A stretch of DNA of 64,000 bases from Onchidella celtica (Eukaryota; Mollusca; Gastropoda; Systellommatophora; Onchidiidae), in NCBI GenBank assembly GCA_963931925.1, contig OZ007569.1, positions 4,668,507 through 4,732,506 of the forward strand, in the 5' to 3' direction. Below are positions 1-12,079 of the stretch, one piece after another. The notes under the pieces are model-generated. The model was given only the letters and a program-made list of their open reading frames with translations. It was not told the origin of the DNA and searched no databases. Both the position numbers and the translations under genes were made by a program. The stretch's first letter is position 1, and each line of letters begins with the position of its first letter.

Positions 1-2195
1 ATTGAGGACTGCAGGTAAGCTTGATTTAATTCAGCCTGACTTCAAGAGAGAAGCAGGTGTGTGATTTGTTTACCTAGCGTGTTTCAGACGGAGAGAAAAG
101 ATCAGTTTGCCCTGGTGGAGTGACAGAGATGGTTCAGACAAAACATTCAGGGCAGCTTTGTACTGCAATTTGTCTGTGTGCATGTTCCATGTCTGGACTC
201 TCTCACACAAACCTCTGGCAAAGGAAGTGCCACATTCAGTGACAAAAAGCCTTATAAAACAGATTTTTTTGCCCAGTGTAAGAATATTCAGTGTCCTTAA
301 TATTTACAGTATAACATAATGCCCCCTGAGGAATTCAAGCTCTTTTAGTCGCTGGACGGCAAGGAATGGATCAGTGACTGCAAAATGGAAATATGTTTAT
401 AGTGTGAAAAGATACTCATACACACGCGCTTACACACACACACCCGCCCCCTCTCTCTATCTCTCTCCCTCTCTCTCTCTCGTTCTCTCCTCTCTCTCAC
501 ATAAACACACACGCAGACACATCCACAAACACAGGCTCTCACCCACGTTTTTTTATACACACGTGCATGTGTGCGAGCGCATACACACACACGCATATGC
601 ACGAGAACACCTACGTGCCCACATACATACATACTCACGAACGATAAACGTAAAACAGAGATTTCTTACAGAATTGTTAAAACAGCAACATATGGCATCA
701 GTAGAGCCAAAGTACTGAGAACCTCTGGCACAGCCGAGTTCACTTACATCTGTTAGTCACAGTATTGATGATCAAATTCCTGAGTTCAGAGGTGGCAAAT
801 GAACTATTGTTATATTTGGCACATATTGCTATCTGTCATTGCTTTCTTCTCTTGCATCAACTCACTGCAAACATTTCAAGGTAGATACTTCCTATCTACT
901 TGTCTCCCTGTGAGTTTGGGCTCTTAAAGACTGACAAAATATTTTGACGTCCTTTATCCTTGTACCTTACATTTGTGGAGAGAGATTGCTGCAATCTGCG
1001 TTTGGCGGCAGGAGCTTCCTCCGCCGAGACTGGATCTGTGCTGAGCATTCCGTCAGAAAGTGGGACAAGGTCTTTGGTCTAGATTGCCATCTATTCGTCT
1101 GTGGGCGTTCAATTTCTGATCCATGTGTTCGACATTTAGGAGGAGCACACAGGGCTTGTCTCTGGTTTGCTGGAGCTTTCTTGAATAAATCTGCATACGG
1201 TGCAAATGTTCAGCCAGCAGGAATAGAGCTGGCTAAAAAAATCCAGTTACTCAAAAGAAAGAACTGAGTCAGTCTTTATTCTTTATTTGGTTTTCAAGGG
1301 AATCCGGTAAATATCCATCATGAGGTTTTCATATGAATAGAACCATAAACAGTTCAGGTGGTCTTAGCGTTTGTATGTAATTTATTTTACAACTACCTTT
1401 TTATGGGTAAAAACTTTGAGACTTATAACTGAGATGTGACTTTTTTTTTTTCAGTGGCCTGTCTGATACGTTTGCGGTGCAAGGGCTGGGAAAGTTCTGA
1501 GAGGCCCAATGTTTAAATAATGCAGAGGTGAAGTTCAGAAAGTGAAAGGGAAGAGGCGGAAACCTTGTATCAGAACGAAGATTCCTGGTCTACATGAGGA
1601 GCGCGTGATCACGAGGCAAAATTAATGTGCAATCATGTAATAATGGTTGTATGATTTGAATTAACCCAAGTCGCAATATTCCCATTCTCTACCGAGCTTA
1701 ATCGCTTTATAAATGACCCCTGCTTTTCTCAGCTGGCAAGCCAGCCTCCTTGACCTGTCCACATTAATTTTACGGTTCCTGCACACATGTGCCAGTTTGT
1801 CGTGGATTCGGTTTCCCGGCTTGCCGGTTATTTATCCCCATCTCCCTGCCAAATGTACTCTGAGGTAAGCCAAATCACACTAATATCGAAGTAAGGAAAA
1901 CACACTTGAATGTTCAAAATTCTACTTACATGTGCAACCACTGCATTGTAACTGTGCTTGCTGGCTAATTAATAGTGTAGCCTGCTCGGACAGGTGAAGC
2001 CTGTCTAAGTTTTCTCTTCATTGCAATAAGACCACAGATCAGCGCTCGCTTAGAGAGGGGAAAATGTAAAGGAAGAACTACTGGCGGCAGGTCGGAGTAA
2101 AACTCTATCCCTGCAAAGTCATTTAAAGCAATTTAAATAGTATCTCAACTTCAAGAAATCTTTGCCACACATGACTGCTTTATTTTGTATTTTTA
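1..2195. other. Non-coding DNA without recognised gene
   Basis: I see no recognisable protein domain, RNA gene or mobile element here. The only structured part is a CA/CT-rich tract near 416-640. Short open frames exist, but none resembles a known family and most contain low-complexity sequence. Confidence 0.5.
416..640. repeat. CA/CT low-complexity tract
   Basis: The stretch moves from CA repeats to CT repeats and back to CA-rich sequence. Open frames across it (Thr/His-rich on one strand, Arg/Glu- or Cys/Val-rich on the other) are products of the repeat, not genes. Confidence 0.85.
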
Positions 2196-2202
2196 ATTTT
2201 TA

Positions 2203-2648
2203 TTTGTATAACTCTTTAATCCCATTTGGGAAATTTGCCTTTGTGCCATTGCAGCCCCGTTATAACTGGAGCAGGCACGTCGTCGCCACAGTGCAGCGCC
2301 GGTCGACGGGTTGTTTTTTTTTGGGGGGGAGGGGGTGAGGGAGGAGGGGGGTGGTAGGGATGAATTTTATTTAATTTTGCCCGGGCAGTGGCCTGTTCGG
2401 CCTGCTCTTTTCGATTTCCAACTGCCAAGGTATCTTTAACGTGCGCAACGTGCACACGGGCCCTCCGAATTTTTTCGTCCTTATCCGAGAAGACTAGGTA
2501 CTCGATCCTACCCCCCAATAGGATCAGGGACACGAAAATATGAGAAAAATCCCAAACTTCCAACATGCCTGCACCGGCCGGGTTTTGAACCCGGAACCCT
2601 TGGCATGAGACGCGAGCATCTTGCCTCTACTCTAGACCACCTTGCCCC
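2203..2648 (-). mobile_element. tRNA-derived SINE, nearly full length
   Basis: Read on the minus strand, the head near 2648 carries an RNA polymerase III A box TGGTCTAGAG-like motif and a B box (GGTTCAAAACC) about 30 bases later, as in a tRNA. A body of about 350 bp follows and the element ends in an A/T-rich tail related to ATACAA repeats (2203-2215). The body holds a G/T-rich run on the plus strand (2312-2355). Closely related copies lie at 51567-52043, 25213-25400 and 8850-9295, so this is a repeated family. The tRNA of origin cannot be named from the sequence alone. The A box is slightly disturbed by an extra CT-like insertion ('ctctactctagacc' on the plus strand). Confidence 0.8.
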
Positions 2649-3160
2649 CTTGATTGCTTTATGGAACTTAACAATTAAGTTATAGTTTGTTGAATGTGTC
2701 CCAGTGTTTCAATTACTGTAGGCAGCAAGGAGCGGGGGCAGTGGATGGCCGGGTGTGTTTCTTCCTGTCAAGTTTATTTGGCAGATCGTGTATCTTTCTT
2801 GTGCATGGTTTGAATAATAAACTTAAAACTTGAAACTTGTACTAGTAATTTTTTATTTTAAATACCCATTTCAACGGGTATCCTGCAGTGACTCTCAAAC
2901 GCTTTGAATGGTTCTCCAAGGTCACGTTCCTGTTCTGTCGCCTATGGGGACACTTGGGCCGTATTTTTTTTTATCATTTTGATATCCAGACCACATTTTG
3001 TTTTCCTTCCCGAAGTCACCTGAATCTCACGTCAAATTCCATGGACCTTTCTCTGTAAGTCATGACCCGCAGCTTAGAAACCATTCCAGTGGTTGGTTGT
3101 CTGGGAAACAGTGCGTGTAATTACTTTTCAGTGGTATCAATTGATTAATTAATGGGACTA
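2649..3160. other. Non-coding spacer
   Basis: No gene is seen. An AATAAA motif followed by AAACTTGAAACTTG-like doublets near 2816-2838 could be the 3' end of an unrecognised retroelement, but nothing coding precedes it. Confidence 0.4.
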
Positions 3161-3162
3161 TA

Positions 3163-3590
3163 GGTTGAATGCGCATATCCGCCATCTTGGCTGTCCGGAC
3201 CCACACTTCCCCATGGCGATGATGGGATTGATTTTGATTCGTTAGCTGATTTGCACTGTGAGCACTTAAGGCGTCGCGAACCAATCGGAGACGAGATAAA
3301 AATATATGTAGTTAGCTGAAGTAAACAACGGCACGTGTGTTCATGCACATGGGAGGCGTTCGGTCAATTCTTTCACTTCCCTTCCCTTGTTTACACGGAT
3401 GGTAGACTATCTAACCAGCTTGGATCCATCCTTTCCACCCCTGTCATAACAATCAGCTACAATGCAACCAGCAGTCATTTTAACCGCTTAGACATTATCT
3501 CGAAGTTACACTCATCAGCTGATCCACCCGCCATCTTGTTTGGCGGAAGAACAAAACAAAAACACTCTGTGACGTCATGCGCATTCTACC
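3163..3590. mobile_element. MITE M2 copy 1, TA target duplication
   Basis: This 428-bp segment shares its whole length with 60249-60673. Its ends are inverted (GGTTGAATGCGCAT at the left; GGTAGAATGCGCAT when the right end is read in reverse) and it is flanked by TA on both sides (3161-3162 and 3591-3592). A short element with short terminal inverted repeats and a TA duplication is typical of non-autonomous Tc1/mariner-type transposons. No transposase is encoded. The right end carries TGACGTCA, a perfect cAMP-response-element core. Confidence 0.75.
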
Positions 3591-3594
3591 TATT

Positions 3595-5590
3595 GTTCTG
3601 TATCGTACTCAAGTCACAAAGAGCTGAGAACTCATATATTGAGCAAAACTGTGCCTGTGCACATTATGACTACAAAATCTTCATGCAAGTTCTTTCAGCA
3701 TGCACTACTCCAATAATAACAGTTCTGGGTTTAATGTACTTTGCACAAAATACAATACAATTATTTGCTGATCTTTAGGCAGAACTCTATTGTTTGTTTC
3801 AGTATTCAAGTGGACTTTCGGCATGGTCTAGAACTTGTCCTTTCAACTCCTCCTTGTTTGACTTGCACTGTGTTTTGTCAGTGCATAGTCTGTGGCGGTC
3901 CACCAGTAATTTTGTCTTCATGCCAAACTATCCCCTCGTTCATCAGTGTCTAGGAAGAGCAGATTTGAACTTAGGGACAGTTATATTTTCTTGCGCCATT
4001 GTGATTGGCGTGACAGCAGTGAAATAAAATGGTGAACAGGTTTCTTAATTGCTCACTTCGAATGTGTATTCTCGCCTATAACTCGTGATGAACTCCTGGA
4101 GGTATGTGAGGATGGCCAAACGAAAGACGGAAAGATATAATTATTTTGTACGTTTTGCCCATCATTAAAAAAGTACATGTATTTATTTGTTCAGTTATTC
4201 ACATGAGCTACGTACACACCGTTGGCCAGGATAAATCAACCCCTGCATCCGCGCCCTCCCCCCCCCCCACTCTCTCTATACCCCTTTCCGCCCCCTTTAC
4301 TTTTTCTCTTTCTTACTCTCTGTCTCTCTCTCCCCTCCCCCTCTTTCCCATTTCCCCCTGTCTCCCCCTCTCCCCCCATCTCCCACCCTCCCCTCAATGT
4401 GACTGAGAGCTTTTGCGAGTGAGAGGGGACTGGTTTATGTAAAAAAAAAAATGTGCGGGGTTTTGTATAGATATTATTTTGTTTTGTTTTGTTTAAACTT
4501 GGCTGTGAGTCCAAAATAATGATCAAAGTCATTGCAGTTTATCAGTGGAACTACAAGTCAAGATTTTAAAAACAGAACAAACAAAAAAACTTTCGCAACA
4601 TGTGGAAACACAAAATCGATAAAAGAATCATGTTCAAGACAGTATCTTGAAATAGTTCCCATGTTCTTGGCATTGAAATTGCATCACACTTGACATTGTC
4701 AAATGTGTCCCATGCGCACCAACGCCTGCAGATTCCCTTCCGGAGAAGTGCACCAAATTGAACTCTCTTGAAAGCAATAAAATGTTTATAACTGTGATTG
4801 TATTCTTTACCAAGTCCCCAAATTTGTATATATTATATAAATTTATTTGTTTACTTATTTATTTGACTAACTTTCTCTTTTGCACCTCAGATGCCTCCTC
4901 GTTGTCCCAGCGTGCTAAGAATCTTCCCTACTTCACAGGGTGCGTATTATTCTTTCTGCTTGAATGTTTGTCCATAAGTATGCTGTAACTGTGGTAGGCA
5001 CAGACAAAGTGGTAAACAAACTTATGTTGACATCAAGATGGCTGCTTTTTTCGAGGGCCTGAGATGAGGAGGGGAATAACATAATAGGAATCTCTTCAGT
5101 CATGTTCTTCTCCGCCCCTGCCTTAAAAATACAGTGGGGTGGGGGGGGGGGCAAGGTGGAGGTGGGGGTGGGTAGAGTAGGGGATGGAGGGTTGATACCC
5201 TATCGATCTTTATGATAACTTTTTCAGTAGAGTTTATACAGTAGCGGCTTCAAGAAACTCTGCAGGCACTTCTTATTGCCTCTCATGTAATGTAAACATT
5301 CTGATTTTTCATTCAACATTCATGAATTAAATTAACCACCCATCATTGCATGTCAAGCCAGACATTAATATAGAAAGTCTGGATGTTAATTATGAATATA
5401 GTGTCTGCCTTCCAGTAAACATGCCCACAGAAATAGCTGGCCAGACAAGTTCTGGTCTCATCATGCCATGTTCTGGAAAATAAAAGTAGAGCAGTGACAT
5501 AAGAATATCTGGCAATTTAATAATGTATCTGGTATATCTCTGTACAGTAGTATTCCATATCATAGCAGTAAAGAAAGTGGAGAAAATAAG
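3595..5590. other. Non-coding spacer
   Basis: No gene is recognised. A C/T-rich tract lies at 4248-4400 and a G-run near 5133-5185. Confidence 0.5.
4248..4400. repeat. Polypyrimidine tract
   Basis: About 150 bases are almost only C and T on the plus strand. Proline/serine/leucine-rich open frames here are artefacts of composition. Confidence 0.85.
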
Positions 5591-5591
5591 A

Positions 5592-5652
<61 letters not shown>

Positions 5653-5661
5653 GTCTATCTG

Positions 5662-5734
<73 letters not shown>

Positions 5735-5757
5735 ATATCTATTTATCTATTTGTCTG

Positions 5758-5836
<79 letters not shown>

Positions 5837-5893
5837 CTCTATCTATCTATCTATCTACCTATCTATCTATCTACCTGTCTGTCTGCCTGTCTG

Positions 5894-5958
<65 letters not shown>

Positions 5959-5993
5959 TTACCTATCTGTCTGTCTGTCAGTCTGCCTGTCTC

Positions 5994-6076
<83 letters not shown>

Positions 6077-6117
6077 GTGTGTGTATTATGTCTATCTATC
6101 TATCTATCTATCTATCC

Positions 6118-6193
<76 letters not shown>

Positions 6194-6290
6194 GTCTGTC
6201 TGTCTATCTATCTGTCTATCTATCTATCTATCTATCCCTCCGTTAGACCGCCTGTCTATCTGTCTGTCCTTTTTATTTATTCATCTCTTT
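5591..6290. repeat. Imperfect (ATCT)n array, about 700 bp
   Basis: The tetranucleotide ATCT is repeated with scattered variants (GTCT, ACCT, ATTT and a GTGTGT break near 6077). The repeat has no stop codon on the plus strand, giving an artefactual Tyr-Leu-Ser-Ile open frame. The many interruptions indicate an older array than the perfect TATG array at 38709-43948. Confidence 0.95.
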
Positions 6291-6595
6291 ATTTATTAAC
6301 TTTAAAGGAGAACTGGCTCTGACATTGCGGCACGAGTTAACTGCCATGTCATCCCGACCTTAATCCAAACATCCTGAAGTGTAAGACGATTTCAAAACCT
6401 CTCTCGAGGATCAGTTGGATCATCTTTACACTCTGACTTGGATGTCCTGGCGAGGCGGTCTGAGTATGGGCAGAATCACTATTGTTTTCTATCTGGGTGA
6501 CTCTACCAGTGCACACACAAAGTTATTATGTTCACTACAGAGATGGTCTGGAGAATATTTCCTAGCCTAACAATGAGTTGGTATCCATGTAACAG

Positions 6596-6996
6596 CACAG
6601 ACTAATAAATCAACCAGACTGGAAACACGAGCTTCGGGCTGTGTCGTTTTTTTACGGAAGTTAATGAGATGTGGCCGTATAACCAACGTGGCCGCCGCTC
6701 GGGAAATTCCGAGTCTAGTTCTATCTGCAGTAGAAATTTCTTTTTATGTGTCAAGATTGGTTGTACATGTATTAATAATGCATTAACTTGCATATCTTAC
6801 ATTTTATTGTCTACAGCTATCTTTTTTTATTGTTATAAATGATGACCGTATGGACTTTTAGCGACCGCTGCATTGTAGCTATGCTGAAGCGTCGGTCGCA
6901 ACCGTAAACCTAATGTGGCGGATGGTTCATGACCTTTCGCTGTTTTGTGACGTCACACAACGGGATCATCCAGTCTGGGTATTTTATTAGTCTGTG
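6596..6996. mobile_element. MITE M1 copy 1 (long variant, 401 bp)
   Basis: The ends are inverted repeats beginning CACAGACTAATAAA and ending TTTATTAGTCTGTG. The flanks TGTAACAG (6588-6595) and TGTCACAG (6997-7004) form an 8-bp target duplication with one mismatch. The interior has a long inverted repeat around GGGAAATTCC and GGAATTTCCC, and a TGTGACGTCACA palindrome near the right end. An extra internal block around 6800-6870 is shared only with copy 3. No protein is encoded. The 8-bp duplication and an A at position 2 with G at position 5 fit a non-autonomous hAT-like element, but no autonomous partner is visible. Confidence 0.88.
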
Positions 6997-6999
6997 TGT

Positions 7000-7665
7000 C
7001 ACAGTGGATTACATTCATTTTTTTTTTTTTTTTATTGAAAGAAGTGATCAAATTAATTTCGATTGTTCATTGATGTCCTGTACCATTCATGTCAATGAAT
7101 TCAACTCAATCATTCCCTATTAATCTCCACCGACTTAATTGGTACTGTCTGAAACTCGCATTGTGTTACAGTAAGACTTTCGATGTTTCAGTGGGAAAAT
7201 TGGATAAAAGTGGTTTCTGCTTGACTCACTTAACTCGCTAGGCACCAGAGTAGAGAAACAAGTCAAATGAATGTTCTCTCATGCCTGAACTTGAGCCATG
7301 CTCTTATGTATCGTTTCAACGACATGTCCTGCGTTTTTTACGGGCACTTAGCAAATTAAGTGGAAATGGTAGGGAAACATTGGTAGCCGTTGAAACAAAT
7401 GTGTAGACTTTCATAGGCAACTGACACGCATTTAATTAAATGTGACCACAGCAACTCAGGGTGAACTCCACAAACACAACGTGTTATTAGATTGCCAGTC
7501 CTACACAGAATAAGTAATAGCTCTTTAAAATCAAGTAGTACAAAATTATTTTAGGTGTTATTTTAGGAGGTTCGCTGCTCTTGGCATTTACACCTCAACT
7601 TTCTTGTCTTGCTGTTTCTTGTTCATGTTTCTGTGAGTTTTTGTGGTCGGGATTAGTTGTTGTTA
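7000..7665. other. Non-coding spacer
   Basis: No gene, RNA or repeat family is recognised beyond a T-run near 7019-7033. Confidence 0.45.
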
Positions 7666-7667
7666 TT

Positions 7668-7760
7668 GTTGTTATTTTTATTTTGCCCTGGCAGCAGCCT
7701 TGTTAAGCTTGCTTTTCTGGAGTTCCTACTGCCACCTTATCTTTAAGGAAGTGTGTTCGC
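7668..7760 (-). mobile_element. Diverged SINE body fragment
   Basis: The segment resembles the body of the tRNA-derived SINE at 2365-2455 (a TTTTGCCC-GGCAGC block, a CTGCTTTTC-like block, and ACTGCCA followed by TATCTTTAA), but head and tail are missing. It ends where the 37-bp minisatellite begins, so the tandem array arose in or beside a SINE relic. Confidence 0.5.
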
Positions 7761-7761
7761 A

Positions 7762-7962
7762 GTCGACCTGTCGACCACGAATGTGGTGTGCATTCGTGGT
7801 CGACCTGTCGACCAGGAATATAGTGTGCGTTCGTAATCGACCTGTCGACCACGAATGTGGTGTGCATTCGCAGTCGACCTGTCGACCACGAATATAGTGT
7901 GCGTCCGTAATCGACCTGTCGACTACAAATGCATGCGCATTCTTGGTAGACCTGTCGAATAG
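7762..7962. repeat. 37-bp minisatellite, about 5.5 units
   Basis: Units start at 7762, 7799, 7836, 7873, 7910 and 7946, giving periods of 37, 37, 37, 37 and 36 bp. Each starts with GTCGACCTGTCGAC or a close variant, which holds two GTCGAC hexamers and is itself an imperfect palindrome. Alternate units differ in the same way (GAATGTGGTG against GAATATAGTG), which suggests growth by dimers. Open frames here are repeat artefacts. Confidence 0.92.
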
Positions 7963-7964
7963 CA

Positions 7965-8848
7965 CGCATAGTATTTGGTTAATTATTTATTTTGTTTGAA
8001 TGTAGGGAGTTCTGAAAAAGCACCCAATTTAGTGTTTGATGTATGGCCATTCTTTCACTTCCCCACCTTTTCACCTGATAGTGATGCACCGTACTTTGTC
8101 CGCCCATGATGGTATTGATAATTGTATATTTATTATTATGCTGAGTCTGTTGAAAGCCTATTCATTTGAAGTGAATTATTTCCACGTCTGGCGTCTGCTT
8201 TTGTTTCAGTCCTTGTCTGTAATTAGCTTTGTGGGAGAAACACAATTTTACTACATGTACCTCTCAGTCTGTTGTATTTCAACATTTTGTCATCAATCAG
8301 ATGATATATATTATATGTTAATTAGAGTTTTGGTACAATGGACTGTATGAATGAAGAATAATACATGACATGTAATTAAGAATTTGGTATGTCAATGTCA
8401 GGGATCTAGGTAGTTTTACTAATCTAGTGTAGTATGTTCTCCATGTAGTTGAAAAGAACAGAATGCAAAGCTTCAAAGGGAAATTTAATGTGTTATATGG
8501 TTAATGAAGAATAGACTCATCCCCATCCAAGTTTATAAATTATTAAATGTCAGCTTGTATGGAAGCCAGTACAAAAGACGGTGGACACCAAAGACAGCAC
8601 ACAAGAAGAAACGATCTGGTTATGTTACCCGGTGCATCAACGCTAAGTTGTGCCCAGAAATTTTATTAATGAAACATGAAAATTCAGAGATGGGAACTAC
8701 TGAAAGAAAAATTTCTTGAACTTTTGATGCAGTGCGCCACTGCATACTGCAGTACACACATACACTAAGGCCAATTCATAATGGACAACAAACAATATGG
8801 TGTCTACGAAAAAAAAAAAAACACTTTTAAAAATCCGGAATTCAGGAA
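7965..8848. other. Non-coding spacer
   Basis: No gene is recognised. A Lys/Arg-rich frame near 8504-8719 matches no family that I know. Confidence 0.4.
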
Positions 8849-8849
8849 A

Positions 8850-9296
8850 TTTCCTGAGAATTCCCACGTGCACACCGGCCGTCCGAGTTTTCTGTCCTTA
8901 GCCGAGGATAGCCTTCCATAGGTTCAAGGACAGGAATTTTCCCCCAAATTCCATCATGCCCTCACCGGCCGGCCCGAACCCGGTACCTTCGGCATGAGAG
9001 GGGAGCATCTTGCCTCCAGACCAGGGGTCACCAAACTACGGCCCGCGGGCCGAATCCGGTCCGCGACGTCAGGTCGTCCGGCCCGCCATGATACTTGATT
9101 TTCTTTCATAAGTCCAGGGATATCTAGAGCTACAGGATGGACAAGCTTCCCCAAACCAAGACTCCTGGAGAGTTTTTCTTCTGCCTTGCAAGTATTGAAC
9201 AGATTGCTTATGCGGCCCGCGCTTGTAAGTCTGTCAGTTATCCGGGCCCTGTGAAAAAAGTTTGGTGGTCCCTGCTCCAGACCAACATGTCCCCGT
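8850..9296 (-). mobile_element. tRNA-derived SINE copy interrupted by hAT element
   Basis: The minus strand carries the same body motif (the GTGCACACCGGCC region) and tRNA-like B-box region as the other SINEs. The head is split at 9021/9275 by a 253-bp hAT element. With the insertion and one 8-bp duplication set aside, the A-box region (plus strand CTTGCCTCCAGACCA) is continuous. The 3' tail region is missing. The B box is slightly decayed (plus strand GGCCCGAACCC), so Pol III activity is doubtful. Confidence 0.65.
9022..9274. mobile_element. Non-autonomous hAT transposon, 253 bp
   Basis: The termini are CAGGGGTCACCAAACT and AGTTTGGTGGTCCCTG, an imperfect inverted repeat of the classic hAT type (CAGGGGT...). 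The flanks CTCCAGAC at 9014-9021 and 9275-9282 are a perfect 8-bp target duplication. The interior is rich in GGCCCGCGGGCC-like sequence near the ends, as in many hAT MITEs. No transposase is encoded. It is inserted in the head of a SINE and is therefore younger than that SINE copy. Confidence 0.92.
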
Positions 9297-9299
9297 GTA

Positions 9300-11940
9300 T
9301 GAATTTGTATAAAATGTTGCTTTGAAGGATTTAAATGACGCTTCCGATTTCTCAATGATACGTTTCTGGGAGTAAATATCAGGCTATTGTTGTTAAAGTT
9401 TGCATACCGAGCGCTGTATTCTGTAAACGTGTGTAGAAGAATTCTTTGATCCTACGAACAGCCTGGAACCGTTACCGCATGCCGGGGTCACAATCCTGAC
9501 TTAGTTAATAGTCAGCCGTGATTTTTTTTTTTCCTGCTCCTGCCGCACGGATCACATCCAGAAAGGTCAATAAAGATTTACCCTTGGCAAATAAAAAGAA
9601 GACCTCGGCACGATTTTCGATCAACTCTGGTTACTAAACTCGCCCCGTACCAAATCGAACTTTGTGATAGCAAGGCCTTGTGGGAATCGAACCCCCATAG
9701 ATTAGTCATGGAAACTTCCCGCAGCATACTGAAGATAGCTGTGGTGTGAGAAGTTCAGGGACTGCACCAAGTCACACAATTGCCAGTTACGTTCTTTAAG
9801 ATGGGAGTCAAAGTTGTTTTTTTTTTAATGCAAAGTGGCAATTTTAAATGACACACGGAAAGAAAATAAAAAAGCTTTGTGCAGTTGCATAAATCAGGGC
9901 TAGAAGTTCAGAAACAACAAACTAGTGAATACTGTTTCCTGTATTTTCATCCATATGTCTCGGGGATGCTACAGATAACTGTCGACACGATCAATAAAGC
10001 AAGTATCCTGCTGTGTAAATGGTTATTTAGTGTAACATTCATATTAACATGACATAAACATGTCAGTTTCTGAAATCAGCTGGAACTTTGTTATTTATTC
10101 CACCACTACCGCAGACTCTTGAAAACAGTGCAGACATTTAGGTGCACTACTGATCTATCTGACGCGCATGAGTGCAGTTTCAACAAAAAGAGACATGAGG
10201 TATGCGATACACAAATACGCCAGATGTAACACTACATGCGTCTCTAAATACCGCCTATTCTTGAAGTATCAGCTGCTACACAGCTGACATACAGATCTGT
10301 GGTACGTGTCCTGTATTTGGAACTGTTATATACGCCAGGCTTAAATTTACGTTTGAACGTGAATTTTAGGACAAACCAGTTTTATAGTGGCTTCATTGTA
10401 TCTCGCATGGTTCATTGATGATGTCTTTTGAGTAACACAAAAATGTGTGTAGTTGACAGTGAAGATCGAATCTTTACAACGATACCCGTATGTGCACGTA
10501 GCTAAAAACATTGTCCTCGAAGAAATAAAACAGAACAATGTAAGAAAGTTCAATACAGCAATAAAATTGACTGAGATGAGGAGAGATGCAACACCTGTCA
10601 TTGTTACGTTCAAACAGAGCAATTAGATCCAGTGTTCTTTAAAGAGTGTTAATGTTGGGTGAGATCTGGCGAAGACAAGCGGCTCCCCTACCCTGCAAAA
10701 TGCCATTGACTAAAAACTAAAATTATGCACATCTCAGCAATGTCTGTACACTCAAAGATGTGCAGATGTCATCAGCTGATACACAAATTAGGAGATCTCT
10801 CTCTCCCTCTCTCTCCATAAAAGGCTGGGACTTGGCAATGTGAGGATTTCCCTGAGATATTACAGAGACCACTGTTTGTATTCCATATTTGATCAGAAAT
10901 ATATTTTGTCACGTCACCCGCTGACTGTCCCCGTGTAAAAAAAAAAGTGAGTTTCAATAGCATACTGGGTCAGAATACACGAGGAATACAAAGCCGTAAG
11001 TTTGTCCATATTTAAGAAATGAAAAGATATGTTTTCCTTCCATGTCACAAGTGCAAGGAGAATTTTTCTGTAAGCATTATTACCTAAACTGTTACGAAAA
11101 CAGATTGGATTTCACGGGTTGGTGTTTACCGGATTTGGCCTTTGATTTTCTCGGTACCAAAATATTTGATATATCCAAATGATCACGGTTGTTTTCACTA
11201 TTGAGACAGTTCGTCTTGAAAAGGTACTCAAAAACCGTGTACTTGTTTCATGCTGGGAACATTCATCATATCAGTAATCTACAGGTGATAACTGATGGTT
11301 TTCTGGCTTGACTCAAGCTAATAATGCATTCTTTCATGGAACATTTCCTCTACTGCTGCTATCTAAACCAACACCAATGAAGATTAACTTTGCACTGCAA
11401 GTGGCCAGAGCATGTTTGGCAACGTCAGCTGTAAATGCTGACCATGTAGAAACTAGTCATTGGCAGTCTCCAGCAGCTGGCTAAATGCCATTACGTGTAA
11501 GCCTACATTATGGTCGTGAAAAGTGCCTGACCCTACCTCCAGCCGCTACCACCAGCTCCACCGCTGGGCTCTTTCCTCGACTACTAATTCAATTTCCACT
11601 ACAGACCTCACTGGAGGCATTCGAGTAATGGGTACTGCTGTGTAAAAGAAGCAGACGAGGGGTGTAAACTCGAGTGAAGTTGTCGGTATTTGAACATAAT
11701 GTCACGTTAAAAATTTCCGTAATGTTTCGCCGTTGTTGTTTTTAATGATACCAATATCAAAGACAAGAAACCGAATTATGCACGCAAAGAGCGACAAAGC
11801 CAAACACCGACTGTTGATTGAGAAAATAAAACAACAGAGCATAACACCAATCAGAGGCAAAAGATGATAGAAATACTGACCTGATCACCAGCTATTCTCT
11901 CAGTTCTATCCCAGCCTTTCTAGGTAGAATACTCTCTTGT
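9300..11940. other. Non-coding DNA, 2.6 kb, nothing recognised
   Basis: I see no coding domain, RNA gene or repeat family. A GGTTCGATTCC-type B-box match occurs on the minus strand near 9683-9697, but no acceptable A box accompanies it. This is one of the longest apparently unique segments in the window. Confidence 0.45.
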
Positions 11941-12078
11941 TCACTGACCAGTGTTCCCGCCACTGACCAGTGTTCCCGCCACTGACCAGTGTTCCCGCCA
12001 CTGACCACTGTTCCCGCCATTGACCACTGTTCCCGCCACTGACCACTGTTCCCACCACCGCCACTGACCATTGCGCAC
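11941..12078. repeat. 19-bp minisatellite, about 7 units
   Basis: The unit is close to CACTGACCAGTGTTCCCGC. The first units contain CACTG-AC-CAGTG, a perfect 5-bp inverted repeat with a 2-base spacer; later units carry CCACTG instead and lose the symmetry. Period 19 is regular until a CCACCACCG break near 12050. Confidence 0.9.
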
Positions 12079-12079
12079 G

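Noticed and set aside
944..1267. Possible 107-codon host gene
   Set aside because: The opening codon is not a convincing start, there is no recognisable domain, and length is within chance expectation.
2216..2566. Recurrent small protein also seen at 51480-51953
   Set aside because: Translation of the SINE body on its minus strand; SINEs are non-coding.
5523..6322. Tyr-Leu-Ser-Ile repeat protein
   Set aside because: Direct translation of (ATCT)n; no family similarity outside the repeat.
7762..7962. Possible CRISPR array (37-bp direct repeats)
   Set aside because: The repeats are contiguous without spacers, and the window is animal DNA; it is a minisatellite.
9679..9700. Possible tRNA gene on the minus strand (GGTTCGATTCC)
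   Set aside because: The B-box match is good, but no A box or cloverleaf stems can be placed upstream; probably chance or a decayed SINE.
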